From assembly GCA_023376005.1 (NCBI GenBank), contig CM042157.1:51355193-51419192 (forward strand): DNA of 64,000 nt, given 5' to 3'. Positions 1 to 9,616 of this stretch are shown here, in pieces; within the stretch, counting starts at the first letter, position 1; each line of letters opens with the position of its first letter. A program made the position numbers and the translations under genes. The notes under the pieces were generated by a model that saw only the letters and a program-made list of their open reading frames with translations, ran no database searches and was not told the origin of the DNA. The DNA is from Doryteuthis pealeii. Taxonomy: Eukaryota > Mollusca > Cephalopoda > Myopsida > Loliginidae.

Positions 1-127
1 TTAAATTCGCAAAGGTTTTGTGCTCTTTACAATTGTTCTTGTACAAGGTAAGCTTACTATATACCGAAAATGAAAAATCAGAAACATATATGGATACAAT
101 TTACGACCCAACGAGAGAGGCGGGTAA
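1..127. other. Unannotated left edge
   Basis: AT-rich sequence with no open frame of note and no recognisable repeat. It leads directly into the SINE that follows. Confidence 0.4.
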
Positions 128-374
128 GTAAGTAAAGTTGTCGGTATTATTAGCCGAACAGCGAAGGAGTCTATCCCCTTTTCGCTAGCGCTAGACCAGG
201 GAGATTGTTTTGCTGAGGTGGGGCGCCATACCTATCGTAGGCTACCCACTTCACCACACAAATCAGATTACCCAATCTGTGCTACTCATGCACTGAGTTG
301 GTGGGAAGTGGTATCAAACCAGGAACCTTGCAATTACTAGGTCCATGCTCTAACGACTAAGCTAAACCGATGAG
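128..374 (-). mobile_element. tRNA-derived SINE, family A, copy 1
   Basis: On the minus strand the right end (about 374-300) reads like a tRNA head: an A-box-like stretch (TAGCTTAGTCGTTAGAGC) is followed about 30 bases later by a B-box-like stretch (GGTTCCTGGTTTGATACC). The body then runs to about 128. A second copy with the same head and body lies at 49,316-49,561, also on the minus strand, which shows this is a dispersed repeat and not a tRNA gene. The internal RNA polymerase III promoter is inferred from the A and B boxes. The SINE would depend on a LINE for mobilisation; which LINE is unknown. Confidence 0.8.
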
Positions 375-589
375 GATTATATTGTGCCAATCTTCAGTTC
401 GGTGAAGTTTTTCAATTTTGAAATTCAGCATTCAAAATTGTGGCTTTTTATTTGATTTCGAACTTTAGACAGTGGTCTCATTAGAAAAGTTAGTTTTATT
501 CGGTTTAGGGATTATCTTATGCCGCGGTTGTTACGTGTATATTATTATTATTATACAATGGCACAGTGTCTAATTTTTCTCTCTCTTTT

Positions 590-2425
590 TTCTCCTTAAC
601 TGCACCTGCGCGAGTGGTTGAACAGGCCAATTTTTGAATGACAATCTTTGGTGCAGTTACTGCAAACAAACAGTGATGCTTGCTGTTGTTGTTGTCTCTC
701 CTCTCAATTGGCTCTCTTTGCTGTGGCGACTTCTTTCCTCTCTTTTTCACCCCTTTTCGTGTCTTGTTTGACAAGGAGGCGCCAGGCCGCTTGGTTTTAT
801 GCACCAACCTCCCATGTGTTGGTGTTGATGTGGCATGTCTTCATGTTTTTCTTGCAGACGTCTTTAAAGCGTTGGCGTGGTCTCCCTATCGGTCGGGAGC
901 CTTCTACTAATTCACAACACAGTAGGTCTTTGGGGATGCGGCCTTTGTCCATCCTTTTGACATGACCAAGCCAGCATAGGTGCCTCTGACAGATAATGGC
1001 GAACATGCTATTCATATTTGCTCAGTCCAGCACGTCTGTGTTGAGCATTTTGTGTTGCCAGCGAATGCGTAGATGCAGCGTAGGCATCTGAGATGGAAAT
1101 TGTACAGTTTCCTCTCATGGCTTGAATATGTGATCCTACTGTAGAGGAGTGTACAGAGAAACCATGCTTTGTAGACGTGTAGTTTGGTTTTCTTAGTAAG
1201 GCTCGCATTGTTCCAGACTCCCTGGCTCAGTTTGGCCATAACTGCCGCTGCTCTCGCGATTCTGCAGTTGACTTCACTATTAGTGGTGACTGAGTTAGCA
1301 GTGGTGGACCCGAAATACTCGAAGCTCTCCACAGACGGCATCTATTAATAACGATGTTCGCGGGGGGGGGGGGGGTCTGCGCTTTGTGCCGTGACTTTTG
1401 TCTTATTTAGACTTATGATAAATCTGAACTCATTGCATGTGTGAGGCGACTGAAAATCTGTTGCAGGTTGTGCTTAGTGTGTGACGAATGGGAACCTTCG
1501 TGACTTTAGCTTCAGCTCGAAGGTGAGCTATGTTGAACAACTTGCCGTAGACTCTGGTGTGTATGTAGACTCCCCTGCTGCAGTCTCTGAAGGTGTACTG
1601 GAGAAGCAAGGAGAAAAATATCCCGGACAACGTAGGCACAAGGACACATCTGTGCTTCACTTCACTGCTGACTGGAAATGCCTCAGATGTTGCATCATTA
1701 AAACAGACTGTGCGGTGCATATTTGCGTGGAAGTCTATTTTCTGCAGCAGTCTAATGAGTCCGCTTCGACTGATCAGATCAAAAGTCTATGAATGCGGTG
1801 CAAAGTGGCATCTGCTGTTCCTAGCACTTTTCCTGCCATGTCCACAGTTGACCGGTTTGCTCGGAAGCCACACTGTGACTCCGGTTAAATGCCAGAGGCA
1901 AAGGTCTGTAGGCGCGCCAGTGTAACACGAGCAAAAACTTTTCCAACTATGTTAAAGAGGGAGATGCCACGGTAATTGTTGGAGTCGCCCCGGTCTCCTT
2001 TGTTCTTGTATAAGGTGACGATAATGACGTCCCACATGTCCTGAGGGATGTGGTCTTGTTCCTAGCAGCTGCAAAGCAGTTCCTGTAGTGGTTGGAGAAC
2101 GCTCTTCAAGACTTCTGTTGGTATACCCTCGCCCTCGGTTGCTTTTCCTAGCAAGGCGGTCGATGGCTTTGCTGAACTCTTCCACGGTTGGTGGTGTGTC
2201 CAGCTCATCCATGATTAGTAGATCAAAGATGGCATTTAGGGCGTTGTCCGTTACTTCGTTTTGTGTTGTGTACAGCTCTAGGTAGTGCTCGACCCAACGT
2301 TTGCAGCTGCTCCCCTTGGTCAGTGATGACCCCTCACTTCTTAGACTTAAGTGGTGCAGTTTTTGTGATGGGTGGGCCTGTAGCTTTTCTGATGCCCTCA
2401 TACATGCCTCTTGTATCTCTTGCAT
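590..2425 (-). pseudogene. LINE-A linker, reverse transcriptase and C-terminal zinc finger remnants
   Basis: The 2,425-1,952 part holds the pre-RT linker (RWVEHYLELYT). The 1,720-1,430 part holds the RT palm block with CVLVPTLSGIFFSLLL and the region ahead of the catalytic loop. The 1,341-1,012 part holds the thumb (FEYFGSTTAN, CTLLYSR, HLRCLRCIYAF). The 1,015-797 part holds the conserved tail HLCWLGHVKRMD with RPIGRPRQRFKDV. Near 690-600, in a different frame, FVCSNCTKDCHSKIGLFNH is a recognisable C2H2-like finger. A poly-G run at 1,363-1,376 and several stops interrupt it. Order and spacing match an intact LINE ORF2, so this is one decayed element and not separate genes. Confidence 0.75.
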
Positions 2426-2614
2426 GTTTGTAAGGGTTTCTTGGAGACTGCCTAGAAAGTACTTTCTTCTCCGTGTTGCCTATATGGTGAATCTTTCTAG
2501 GTGTCATTCACACTCTGCTAGTAACTTGGGAGTGATCTAAGTCACAGTCTGCACCATAGTATGTGCGGGCCAGGAGGATGCTTGCAAGATTCACACGCCT
2601 GGTGATGACAAGGT

Positions 2615-3312
2615 CTAGCTGGTGTCAGAGGTGAGAATGCAGATGTCTCCATGACACCCGCTGGATGTCTTTACACTTAAAGAAGGTTTTGGGTCACGCA
2701 GAGGCCATGGTAGCAACTCTAGCAGTCTCTGGTCGTTCTCATTTATCTTTCTCCGCCCATGGACACCAAGGCAAGTGGACCAAGCCTCGTGGTCAGCTCC
2801 CACTCTCGCGCTGAAGTCCCCGATCAGGTAAAGGTTCTCGGTGAACAGGATCCAGGTGATCACCGCCTTCAGATTCTGGTCTTTTTCTTCGGGAGTAGCG
2901 TAGAGGGTTGGGACGTACGCACTGATGATATTGACTGGTCCCGAAGGCGTTCCCATCCGGAGGGTGAGGATTCTATCGCTGCCAGTTGATGGTGGAAGAG
3001 TATTTTTACAGCGAAGCCGACACCGTGCTGTCGGGTTTCATTTGAGGGTTTTCACTGCCAGTAAAAGGTGAAGTTTGCCTCTATGATTTGGCCATTCTCG
3101 GCCAGACGTGTCTCTTGAAGATAGTCCACATTAATGCTGAGTCGGGATAGTTCTGTATCGATGATGAACGTCTTGCAAGCATCAACTTGTTGCAGATTAG
3201 TTATTCCAGGGCACAGTCGTGATGTTACAGCTTGCGAGCCGAATTGCTGGATTCTTTTATACTTTGTATTGTTTGGTGTAGACTTTTCAGCCCACCAACC
3301 AACAATATACAC
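2615..3312 (-). pseudogene. LINE-A endonuclease (EEP/APE fold) fragment
   Basis: The segment at 3,312-3,052 contains DTELSRLSINVDYLQETRLAE, matching the N-terminal strand and catalytic Glu region (QETRL) of exonuclease-endonuclease-phosphatase endonucleases of LINEs. The segment at 2,956-2,615 continues with NIISAYVPT and LIGDFSARVG, the usual middle motifs with the catalytic GDF/N-type site. In a working LINE this domain nicks target DNA to prime reverse transcription. The two pieces are in different frames and the end (SDTS, normally SDH) is disrupted. I infer that the domain is inactive. Confidence 0.75.
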
Positions 3313-3420
3313 TTTTACTGTCCCCTTTGCATATCATGACCCCTGGTTTGGGTAACTCTCCGAATACGAGGAAGCCTACTTCCTGTAGGAATAAAGTCGT
3401 TGTTCTCCTTAGCACTATAG

Positions 3421-3971
3421 TCCCAATCTTTTATCAACGTCTACACACATAACAGCGGTCAGTCATTTAAGAAAATGGTTTGAAGTAACAAATGCAATTG
3501 CCAATAATAATTTGTATGCATACAGTTATATGGTTTCAAGTGTTCCTATCTAATACTTATCTAATAATTTGACCCAAATCTATTTGATCCATTGATGGTG
3601 TTATAATGAAAACTCGTGAAAACCATGACTCTCTTTTACAGTTCATCTTTATTATATGTGCCTGTCGTGACGTTGTTAATACGTTGCATATCAAGTCTCG
3701 TTGTGATCTTACAGCATATACCCTTGTTTATATAACCCTTTATCTTAAGCTTAACATTTATACAAATATTTGGTACTCAAAAAAGAAAAAAAAATGGTTT
3801 CTGAGAAATCCTGAGTTAAAACAAAAAGCCTGCAACACTTTCTTTATCGTTTTTTTCTCGCTTGATAAATCTGCTCGTGCACGTGTGCTGAACCCATGAC
3901 CAGAACTCACAAGATAAGCACTTTCTTCCCTCAGTAATCTGCTCATTTATGGATTAGCATATGGACCCCCC

Positions 3972-4026
<55 letters not shown>

Positions 4027-4169
4027 GTATGTATGTATAAGTGTGCAGTAGATTAGGTTTGGCCTGTGTCGGTCAAAGGGAGTTAAAAAACGTATCAAAA
4101 ATTCTCTAGAGAAGAAAGGACGAGAATGAGATAAAATCAGTATAAGTCATAACGATTAGCTGTGTGGAT
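3421..4169. other. AT-rich gap with a (TA)n microsatellite
   Basis: No gene is visible. A pure (TA)n array of about 48 bases lies at 3,974-4,021 next to a C-run. Open frames here are short and contain only low-complexity residues. Confidence 0.6.
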
Positions 4170-4905
4170 GGTCATCTGTAGAGGACAGTGTTGCGAGTTC
4201 CGCCTTCACCAATAATATTTAAATGACGATAAACCAACTAGACACAGTTTAGGTAGAAAATACGGAGAAATGTCAAAGACAAGGCATGTATTCAATAAAT
4301 AACAAATAAATTTATTCTGAGAATAAATTTGTGTAAATCAAAAGAATATGTGATTGTTCACATTAATATGAATGCAAAAATTGTATGTAGAATTAGCAAA
4401 GTTCGATAAGAAATGTGTAATGTTCACAATGTAAAATTTGTATGTAGAATTAACAAAGTTCGATCGGAAGTGGACAAATGAAAAATAAAGTTTTTGGTGT
4501 ACAACCTGAGAAATGGATTTTTGATGTTAATCGCAGTGGCACGATGATGATAGATAGTCGAATCGTTTGCTCGGACATCTGTTTCTTCAATTGAGAAGAA
4601 CTGGTGGTCGCTTAAAGTTTTTGTCATCGGCCGCGGAGCGTCGTTTAGCACTGTCTAGAAGCTAAATCGAATCTGAGTGTTTGTTGATTTGGTATGTCTC
4701 TTAAATATCTCTCAGGTGGATCGAATTTTGATATACTATTTTGGCGCTAAAGCGCGGACGTAGTTTTAAGCACCTGATTTGTATAATCGAACTCTGACAA
4801 ATGTATAATCTATTTTCCTTAAGTTTTGAAAAAGAATTGTGTTTGTGTGATTTTTATGTTTATCTTTATTTGGATATAAAATATTTTATCCTATACATCT
4901 AGCAA
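4170..4905 (+). repeat. LTR-like repeat, family A, copy 1
   Basis: This block aligns by eye with the adjacent 4,906-5,838 block and, reversed, with 62,495-63,300. Shared landmarks in order are an AATAAATTTATTCTG-type segment, a direct-repeat section around AGCAAAG, an AAGCGCGGACGTA motif and a terminal GGATATAAAATAT motif. The length (about 0.7-0.9 kb), non-coding content and position beside a retroelement suggest an LTR, but I could not fix TG/CA ends or a target duplication. It is more diverged than copy 2. Confidence 0.5.
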
Positions 4906-5838
4906 CAAAGAAAAGAGCCCGGATTTTCAAATCCTGTAGCTGATGGCAGGATCTCACGACCCCGTTAACAATTTTAGGAAATGGTGTATAAAATAAATAG
5001 ACACAGGTTAGACAAAAAATAGAGGAAAAACAAACACAAGGGTTATATGGTTAACAACAACAAAGGAAATTTATTCTGAAGTTGTTTTTTCAGTAGAATA
5101 AATTTGGATAAATGAAGAAAGTTTGTAGTATTCACAACTTGAAAATGAATGTCAAATTTGTTGGTTGAAATAGCAAAGTAGTATCAGATTTGGTCGATAG
5201 AAATTTGGATAAATGAAGAAAGATTTTAGTGTTTTACAACACATGGTCGAAATGTTATGTTGGGTAGAAAATTGCATAGTAGTAAACAGGAGGTGCTGGT
5301 CGTTGGTTTGGTAGGCAGAGTTATTTTGATTTAATCAGCAGTCAGGTTGAATTGGTAAGGTAGGTATCAGATTTAGATAGTGTTGGTTGATATGTTGGAC
5401 GAGTTGTCGTGTTGTTAGATTTTTGTAGTATCTAGTCGTCTGTCTGTCGAGGCCAATCATGTTCGTAGTCTGGTTTGCAGCGAAAGTTGTTGTTGTTGTC
5501 AGGTATCGTCTACTGTGTACGCCGTAAGCATATTCTCGTAACGACTCTGTTGATTTGTTCTCTCATCTAAATATCGACTCCGGTATTTTATTTTTGGCGG
5601 TAAGAATTTATGAAGCTTCAAAAGCGCGGACGTATGTGTAAACAACACTCATGATTAATCATATTCAATTGAATTCTAAAGGTTGCATAATTATTTTTTA
5701 AATGTGTTTGTAGAATTTTTCTTTAAATATGGAAAAGAATCATGTTTGGCGCGTTTTTTAAATGTTTTTTTCTTATTGGATATAAAATATAAGTAGGAGT
5801 TTAACCTATAATCACTAAATACAAGACCATTAACGCAA
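4906..5838 (+). repeat. LTR-like repeat, family A, copy 2
   Basis: This copy is homologous to 4,170-4,905 and best matches the reversed copy at 62,495-63,300, including a long stretch around 4,985-5,120 containing the tracts GACACAGGTTAGA and AATAAATTTGGATAAATGAA. It ends in GGATATAAAATATAAGTAGGA followed by a 29-base motif (CACTAAATACAAGACCATT core) that recurs at 9,588-9,616 upstream of the Gag remnant. It directly abuts the 3' end of the minus-strand element at 5.9-9.5 kb. A role as that element's 3' LTR is plausible but unproven. Confidence 0.5.
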
Positions 5839-5885
5839 ACTGCTTGTAAGCTGTCACGGAGTTGAGGGCAAATGCTGTGTATAAA
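5839..5885 (-). repeat. Duplicated Gag fragment beside LTR-like repeat
   Basis: A 47-base segment here is almost the same as part of the Gag reading frame at 9,263-9,309 (shared core GCTTGTAAGCTGTCACGGAG; one G/C difference in the next bases). Both are in the same orientation. It sits exactly between the end of the family A LTR-like repeat and the 3' end of the integrase region, where no Gag sequence belongs. Template switching or recombination between two copies is the simplest explanation. Confidence 0.75.
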
Positions 5886-5931
5886 AGAAGACTTATTCTA
5901 ACAAACTGCTTCCTTCAGGTTATGAGACAGT

Positions 5932-7330
5932 CGTAGTCGTCGTACGTAATCGCTTGACGCTTCGCCTCTAGACGTCGCCGTATGCTTATATGTACGCCCG
6001 ATCTCGAGAGAATTTGCATACGTGCAATCCTATTCTCGCTGGTTCGATATCGCCCATCGTTAAATATAATGCTTAAAGCAGCCATATTTCTTTCCTGTGA
6101 TGACCCTGCAAGCCAGACACGTCCGCGCACGCTTTGAGTTTCGAGGTATGTTATTTTCATTACATCCACACTCCTCCCTGATCCGAGGATCACATAAAGT
6201 GCAGTGCGGAACAGGTCTCTTTAGTCTGATACTTCGTCTAAGCGGGACACGCTCGGTGGTATCTTCGTCCTCGGTTGTATCATCGGATGTGTCTCTGGGC
6301 CAATTCTGACCACACTCGTTGTGATCGCTCTCAGATGCTGCTGAATCCTCATACAGCCTCGGCGCTTCATCGTCAGAGAAAGTGACGCGGCAACTAATGG
6401 CGTCTGCTCCACGTAGAGGACGAACATCGTTTATGTGGCGGGGTGTCCCGTCGACAAGGACCGAATATGGGCTGTAGAGATTCGTTATCTTTCCCTTTCC
6501 AAACTGGGCCGTACATCGCCCATGCGGGATCTTAACCCAGACGATATCCCACACTTTATAACTGCTGGGACCAGTGTCTTCTGGTGGCGATGCAACATCG
6601 ATGCCCTTTATACGGGCCATGTATGTGTGTATCACATTAGCTGGTGCAGTTGATGCTGTTATATCATCTTTGGGAGTCACATTGTACCAGTACACTGCCT
6701 CCGTTACCGAGCACTGTGTTCTTGTGGCAATGCGCTTGATTGTACGGTGAGATCTCTCTGCGATCCCATTATCTGACGGCACGTATGCACATCAGAATCT
6801 CATCCGGACGCCCCAGCGCTCGGCGAATTTAGTGAACGTCTCTCCACTAAATGCCGTGGCGTTATCTGAGTAGTTTGACAGGCGCCCCCTCCCTTTCGTA
6901 GAATACAGTCTCCAGCTGCTGGATGATGCTGGCAGAGTCCTGGCGTAGTAACGGCCTCCAAATGGCAAATCGACTGGGACCGAAGTCGATCAACGTTAGG
7001 TAATGCTGACCTCCAAGGTGGGTCACGTCCATTCCGACCCTGCTCCAGTTCTCACGTACGTCCAGTCTACCCGTCTTCCACCTTACCGGGGCCGGATCTA
7101 TGGATTGACACTCCTCGCAGTCTCTGACTACTTCCCGCACAGCTGCCTTAGAGACCTCGGGACTAACCAACCTTGCGAAGTAGAGTGTGCGCTTTACGCC
7201 GGGGTGTCCACAAGATCGGTGAATAGTCTGAATGCGAACGGGATCCAGTTCTTCTATGGACGCGGCGCACACTGGCTCAGTGGGTTCCGTTTCTTTACGG
7301 ATTGCATCCAGCCATCGCTGAGGCGTTCTG
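5932..7330 (-). pseudogene. Element A integrase
   Basis: The zinc-binding region reads IHRSCGHPGVKRT followed by CEECQ, an HHCC-type N-terminal domain. The core follows with GMDVTHLGGQHYLTLIDF (first catalytic Asp), then a frame change, SDNATAF-type second Asp near 6,855, a stop near 6,790, and DNGIAERSHRTIK with the catalytic Glu near 6,770. Beyond the core are a VWVKIPHGRCTAQFGKGKI segment and an acidic, basic and Cys-rich tail (CTLCDPRIREECGC) ending near 5,932. Integrase would insert the cDNA into host DNA; the stop and frameshift within the core imply it is dead. Confidence 0.75.
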
Positions 7331-7379
7331 GTGAGTGGATCAGCTCGGTTTGCGACGAGCGTCACGTCGATTGACAGCC

Positions 7380-8800
7380 CATATTCAGCAGCTAATTCAT
7401 GGAGCGTGCTCAGTCGGCGTTTTATTAACATCTCTGACGCCGCTTTGGTCCGCACCCTCGTTTTCCCGGACAGGGTGTCAGAAATCCACCAATGTACGCA
7501 GACCGAGTCCGTGGTGGTGAATCACGCTCGCCTTCCATTGTAGCGCCAGGTTGACACCCCTTAACACTGCATCAAGCTCTGTCAGATTTATGTGCTTATC
7601 TGCGTTTACAGGTCGTAGCCAGCTTGCGTCTTCAATTATGACTCCACCATATTCCATAGCCACACCGGTGGCCAAGCAGCTTGCATCCATCTACACAGTG
7701 ACATCCCGACCGTTCACGCACCAGTCACCGTGTGCTGGATCAGTTTGTGCCGTTCTCGTAATAATCTCCTCCAGCATCCAACGCAGTAGGGGGTCTTGTA
7801 CTTCATCATCCCATCTTGTTGTTACGGTGTCGGCTCTTCGTTTCAAGAACGCGTCTGCAACACGGAGCCAGTCGCACACTGGAAAATGCCCGGTCAGCCG
7901 ACCACACACGGAAAAGTTGCTTCGACGTGTAAGTACGTCAGGAGCCGTTGCGTCGCCATCGAATTCTACCGTGCTCCTCCCAGACGTATAAATCCAACAC
8001 ACGAGCGCCACTACTCAGTTGATCTGGGTCATTGCAAGTCAGCCCAAACAGCTCAAGATGCGCCTTTACATGAGCCGCCAGACACACACTCTCGTTAACA
8101 AATATGCGTCGATGTATGAAGTGGTAGTGCTGTTGATGGTTTCATCTTGCCCGATCACAGCCTTGACAACGGACCGCATGATCTGTGGGACCACGTTTAG
8201 CCCGAACCCCAAGCGGGTAAGGCAATACCTTTGCCCCTTAACCATCACCGTTTTGAATGGCCACAAGGACTTGTCAACGTGAATTTGTAGATACGCCCGG
8301 CGCAGGTTCACTATAGCGACATTTGACCCTTGCTGTCGCCATTCCCTCAGCTTTTGAGCGCAAACGTCTGCATTGGCTGTATAAGCATCCACATGCTCAT
8401 TCAGTTCACGATAGTCCATAACTGGCCGAACCTTCTGTTTGTTCTCCTGTACTACGGCCATCAGACCCTTTGGGGGTCCAAGCTCATCTTCAGGGTACGG
8501 AAGCCTGATTGCGTCCAATCCAAGCAAATAGTCAAATCCTAGTAACTCCCCATCCACGACTAGAACTTCAATGTCGAGAGGGGGGGCTGTTGCATACGCC
8601 AAATTTGACTACTCCAATTCCGCAGCAACTGAGTGTCCTTCCACCGACTGTGAGTACTTTCCCCTTCTCTCTTCGCCACGCCCGACAGCATGCCATGCGT
8701 ATCAGTGACTGCGTACAACCTGTGTCCACTAGGGCGGTACGCATCATCCCATTGATCCGCACAGTGATCACAGGCAGCGCGCCGCTCAGATGAGGTTTGG
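7380..8800 (-). pseudogene. Element A protease, reverse transcriptase and RNase H
   Basis: Protease shows ALVDTGCTQSLI (catalytic D-T-G) near 8,730. RT shows PVMDYRELNEHVDAYTANADV, VAIVNLRRAYLQIHVDKSLWPF and LTRLGFGLNVVPQIM. Its active-site loop at about 8,100 reads Y-I-D and then goes out of frame at the second Asp through a one-base loss. RNase H follows with VDASCLATGVAMEYGG (first catalytic Asp) and the Glu-bearing NLTELDAVLRG. In a live element these would process Gag-Pol and copy the RNA. The active-site frameshift, plus frame changes at about 8,590 and 7,690, make it non-functional. Confidence 0.75.
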
Positions 8801-8915
8801 GGAGGAGACTGGCGCTGAAGACTCGTCCTCTTCTCCGTTCCGTTTTTCGAGCAATGTGACCCTGTCGCTTGCACCGGTAACAGGTGAGGGTTTTTCGGGG
8901 CCGGGGACTTTCGCG

Positions 8916-9529
8916 TCACATGAGATAGTCTCGAGCCACGTGGTTGGGTCCGTTACATGTGTAACATCTCGTTTGAGCTGCGGTTTCCTTTGCCTGACAA
9001 CATGGTGGACGTGTTGCTACGGCGGCCAGCCCTATAACCGCTGAGCTGTCCTTCAATATTGCTCGGGTGCGGGCCAATTTTTCTGATATGCCCAAGTCGC
9101 CCACCCGGGAGGTGGCCTGGAGAAGTTCCTCTGCATGTTTGGCAACCCGGCAATGAATGCGCATATCAAACCCCGCTCCATCATACCTCCGTACAGAACC
9201 GCAGGCTTGCGCAGCTCCGCCAAGAAGACATCGACCGTTTCTCCCGGGCGCAAGCGGCGAGCCGCAAACTGCTTGTAAGCTGTCACGGAGTTCAGGGCAA
9301 ATGCTGTGTATAAGGCTTCTTTTATACAAGTAAAATCGGCCCTCTTTTCGTCGCTCAGTTGTTGGTAAACAGCATATGCGCCGACTGAGAGGCGCATCGG
9401 AACCACACACACGATGCTCTTCACGCCGCTCAACCGACATACTAATTCCGCCTTCTCTACCCATTCAACTACCAATTGCCCAGAATCGGTCCCGTCAAAG
9501 AGGGGTATCAACTTGGGGTCGAAGGCCAT
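8916..9529 (-). pseudogene. Element A Gag with degenerate zinc knuckle
   Basis: The frame starts at ATG 9,529 (MAFDPKLIPLFDGTDSGQLVVEWVEKAELVCRL in outline: a retrotransposon Gag capsid beginning). It contains YAVYQQLSDEKRADF and LRPGETVDVFLAELR, typical of capsid-like Gag proteins, over about 158 residues before a frameshift at 9,055. The downstream knuckle is CYTCNGPNHVARDY, in which the last Cys of C-C-H-C is Tyr. Gag would package the RNA in cytoplasmic particles. It is broken in the middle, so a pseudogene. Confidence 0.7.
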
Positions 9530-9541
9530 AATGCCGAAATA

Positions 9542-9586
9542 GATATAAAATATCAGTAGGATAAACTCCTACTGATATTTTATATC
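9542..9586. repeat. Perfect 20-bp hairpin with 5-base loop
   Basis: Arms at 9,542-9,561 (GATATAAAATATCAGTAGGA) and 9,567-9,586 are exact reverse complements, with loop TAAAC. It lies 13 bases upstream of the Gag start on the minus strand. One arm resembles the end of LTR-like repeat A copy 2 (GGATATAAAATATAAGTAGGA), so it may be a duplicated and inverted LTR end. Function is unknown. Confidence 0.85.
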
Positions 9587-9616
9587 TATAATCACTAAAT
9601 ACCAGACCATTAACGG

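Larger units (their letters stand above)
537..3420 (-). mobile_element. Decayed APE-type LINE (LINE-A)
   Basis: Minus-strand translations give, in order, an apurinic-type endonuclease (3,312-2,615), a linker (2,425-1,952), a reverse transcriptase (about 1,720-1,012), and a C-terminal end with a C2H2-type zinc finger (about 690-600). The 3' end, at about 537-556, carries a short (TAA)n tail. Stops and frameshifts separate every block, so it cannot make protein. The 5' end near 3,420 is estimated. It is the same broad family as the rearranged copy at 56.2-57.5 kb (both share the APTLFGIFFSLLL-type reverse transcriptase block). Jockey- or RTE-like assignment is possible; the clade is not decided from sequence reading alone. 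Confidence 0.8.
5839..9616 (-). mobile_element. Broken Ty3/Gypsy-like LTR retrotransposon (element A)
   Basis: Minus-strand order is Gag (9,529-9,053), zinc knuckle (about 8,965-8,918), aspartic protease (8,771-8,590), reverse transcriptase (8,602-8,040), RNase H (7,690-7,380) and integrase (7,330-6,060). RNase H precedes integrase, which fits Ty3/Gypsy-type order. Every domain is cut by frameshifts or stops. The lineage is not one I can name: the RNase H motif NLTELDAVLRGVNLALQW and the Gag type are characteristic but unplaced. The left side bears a misplaced 47-base Gag fragment, the right a perfect hairpin. Weak resemblance of 9,630-10,230 to LTR-like family A (the GGCGCG-T-rich segment) hints at a diverged 5' LTR. 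Confidence 0.75.

Noticed and set aside
128..374. A tRNA gene on the minus strand
   Set aside because: The tRNA-like head is degenerate and attached to a repeat body found elsewhere; it is a SINE.
1363..1376. Poly-G run as a functional G-quadruplex
   Set aside because: A single homopolymer inside a dead LINE; no set of four G-tracts.
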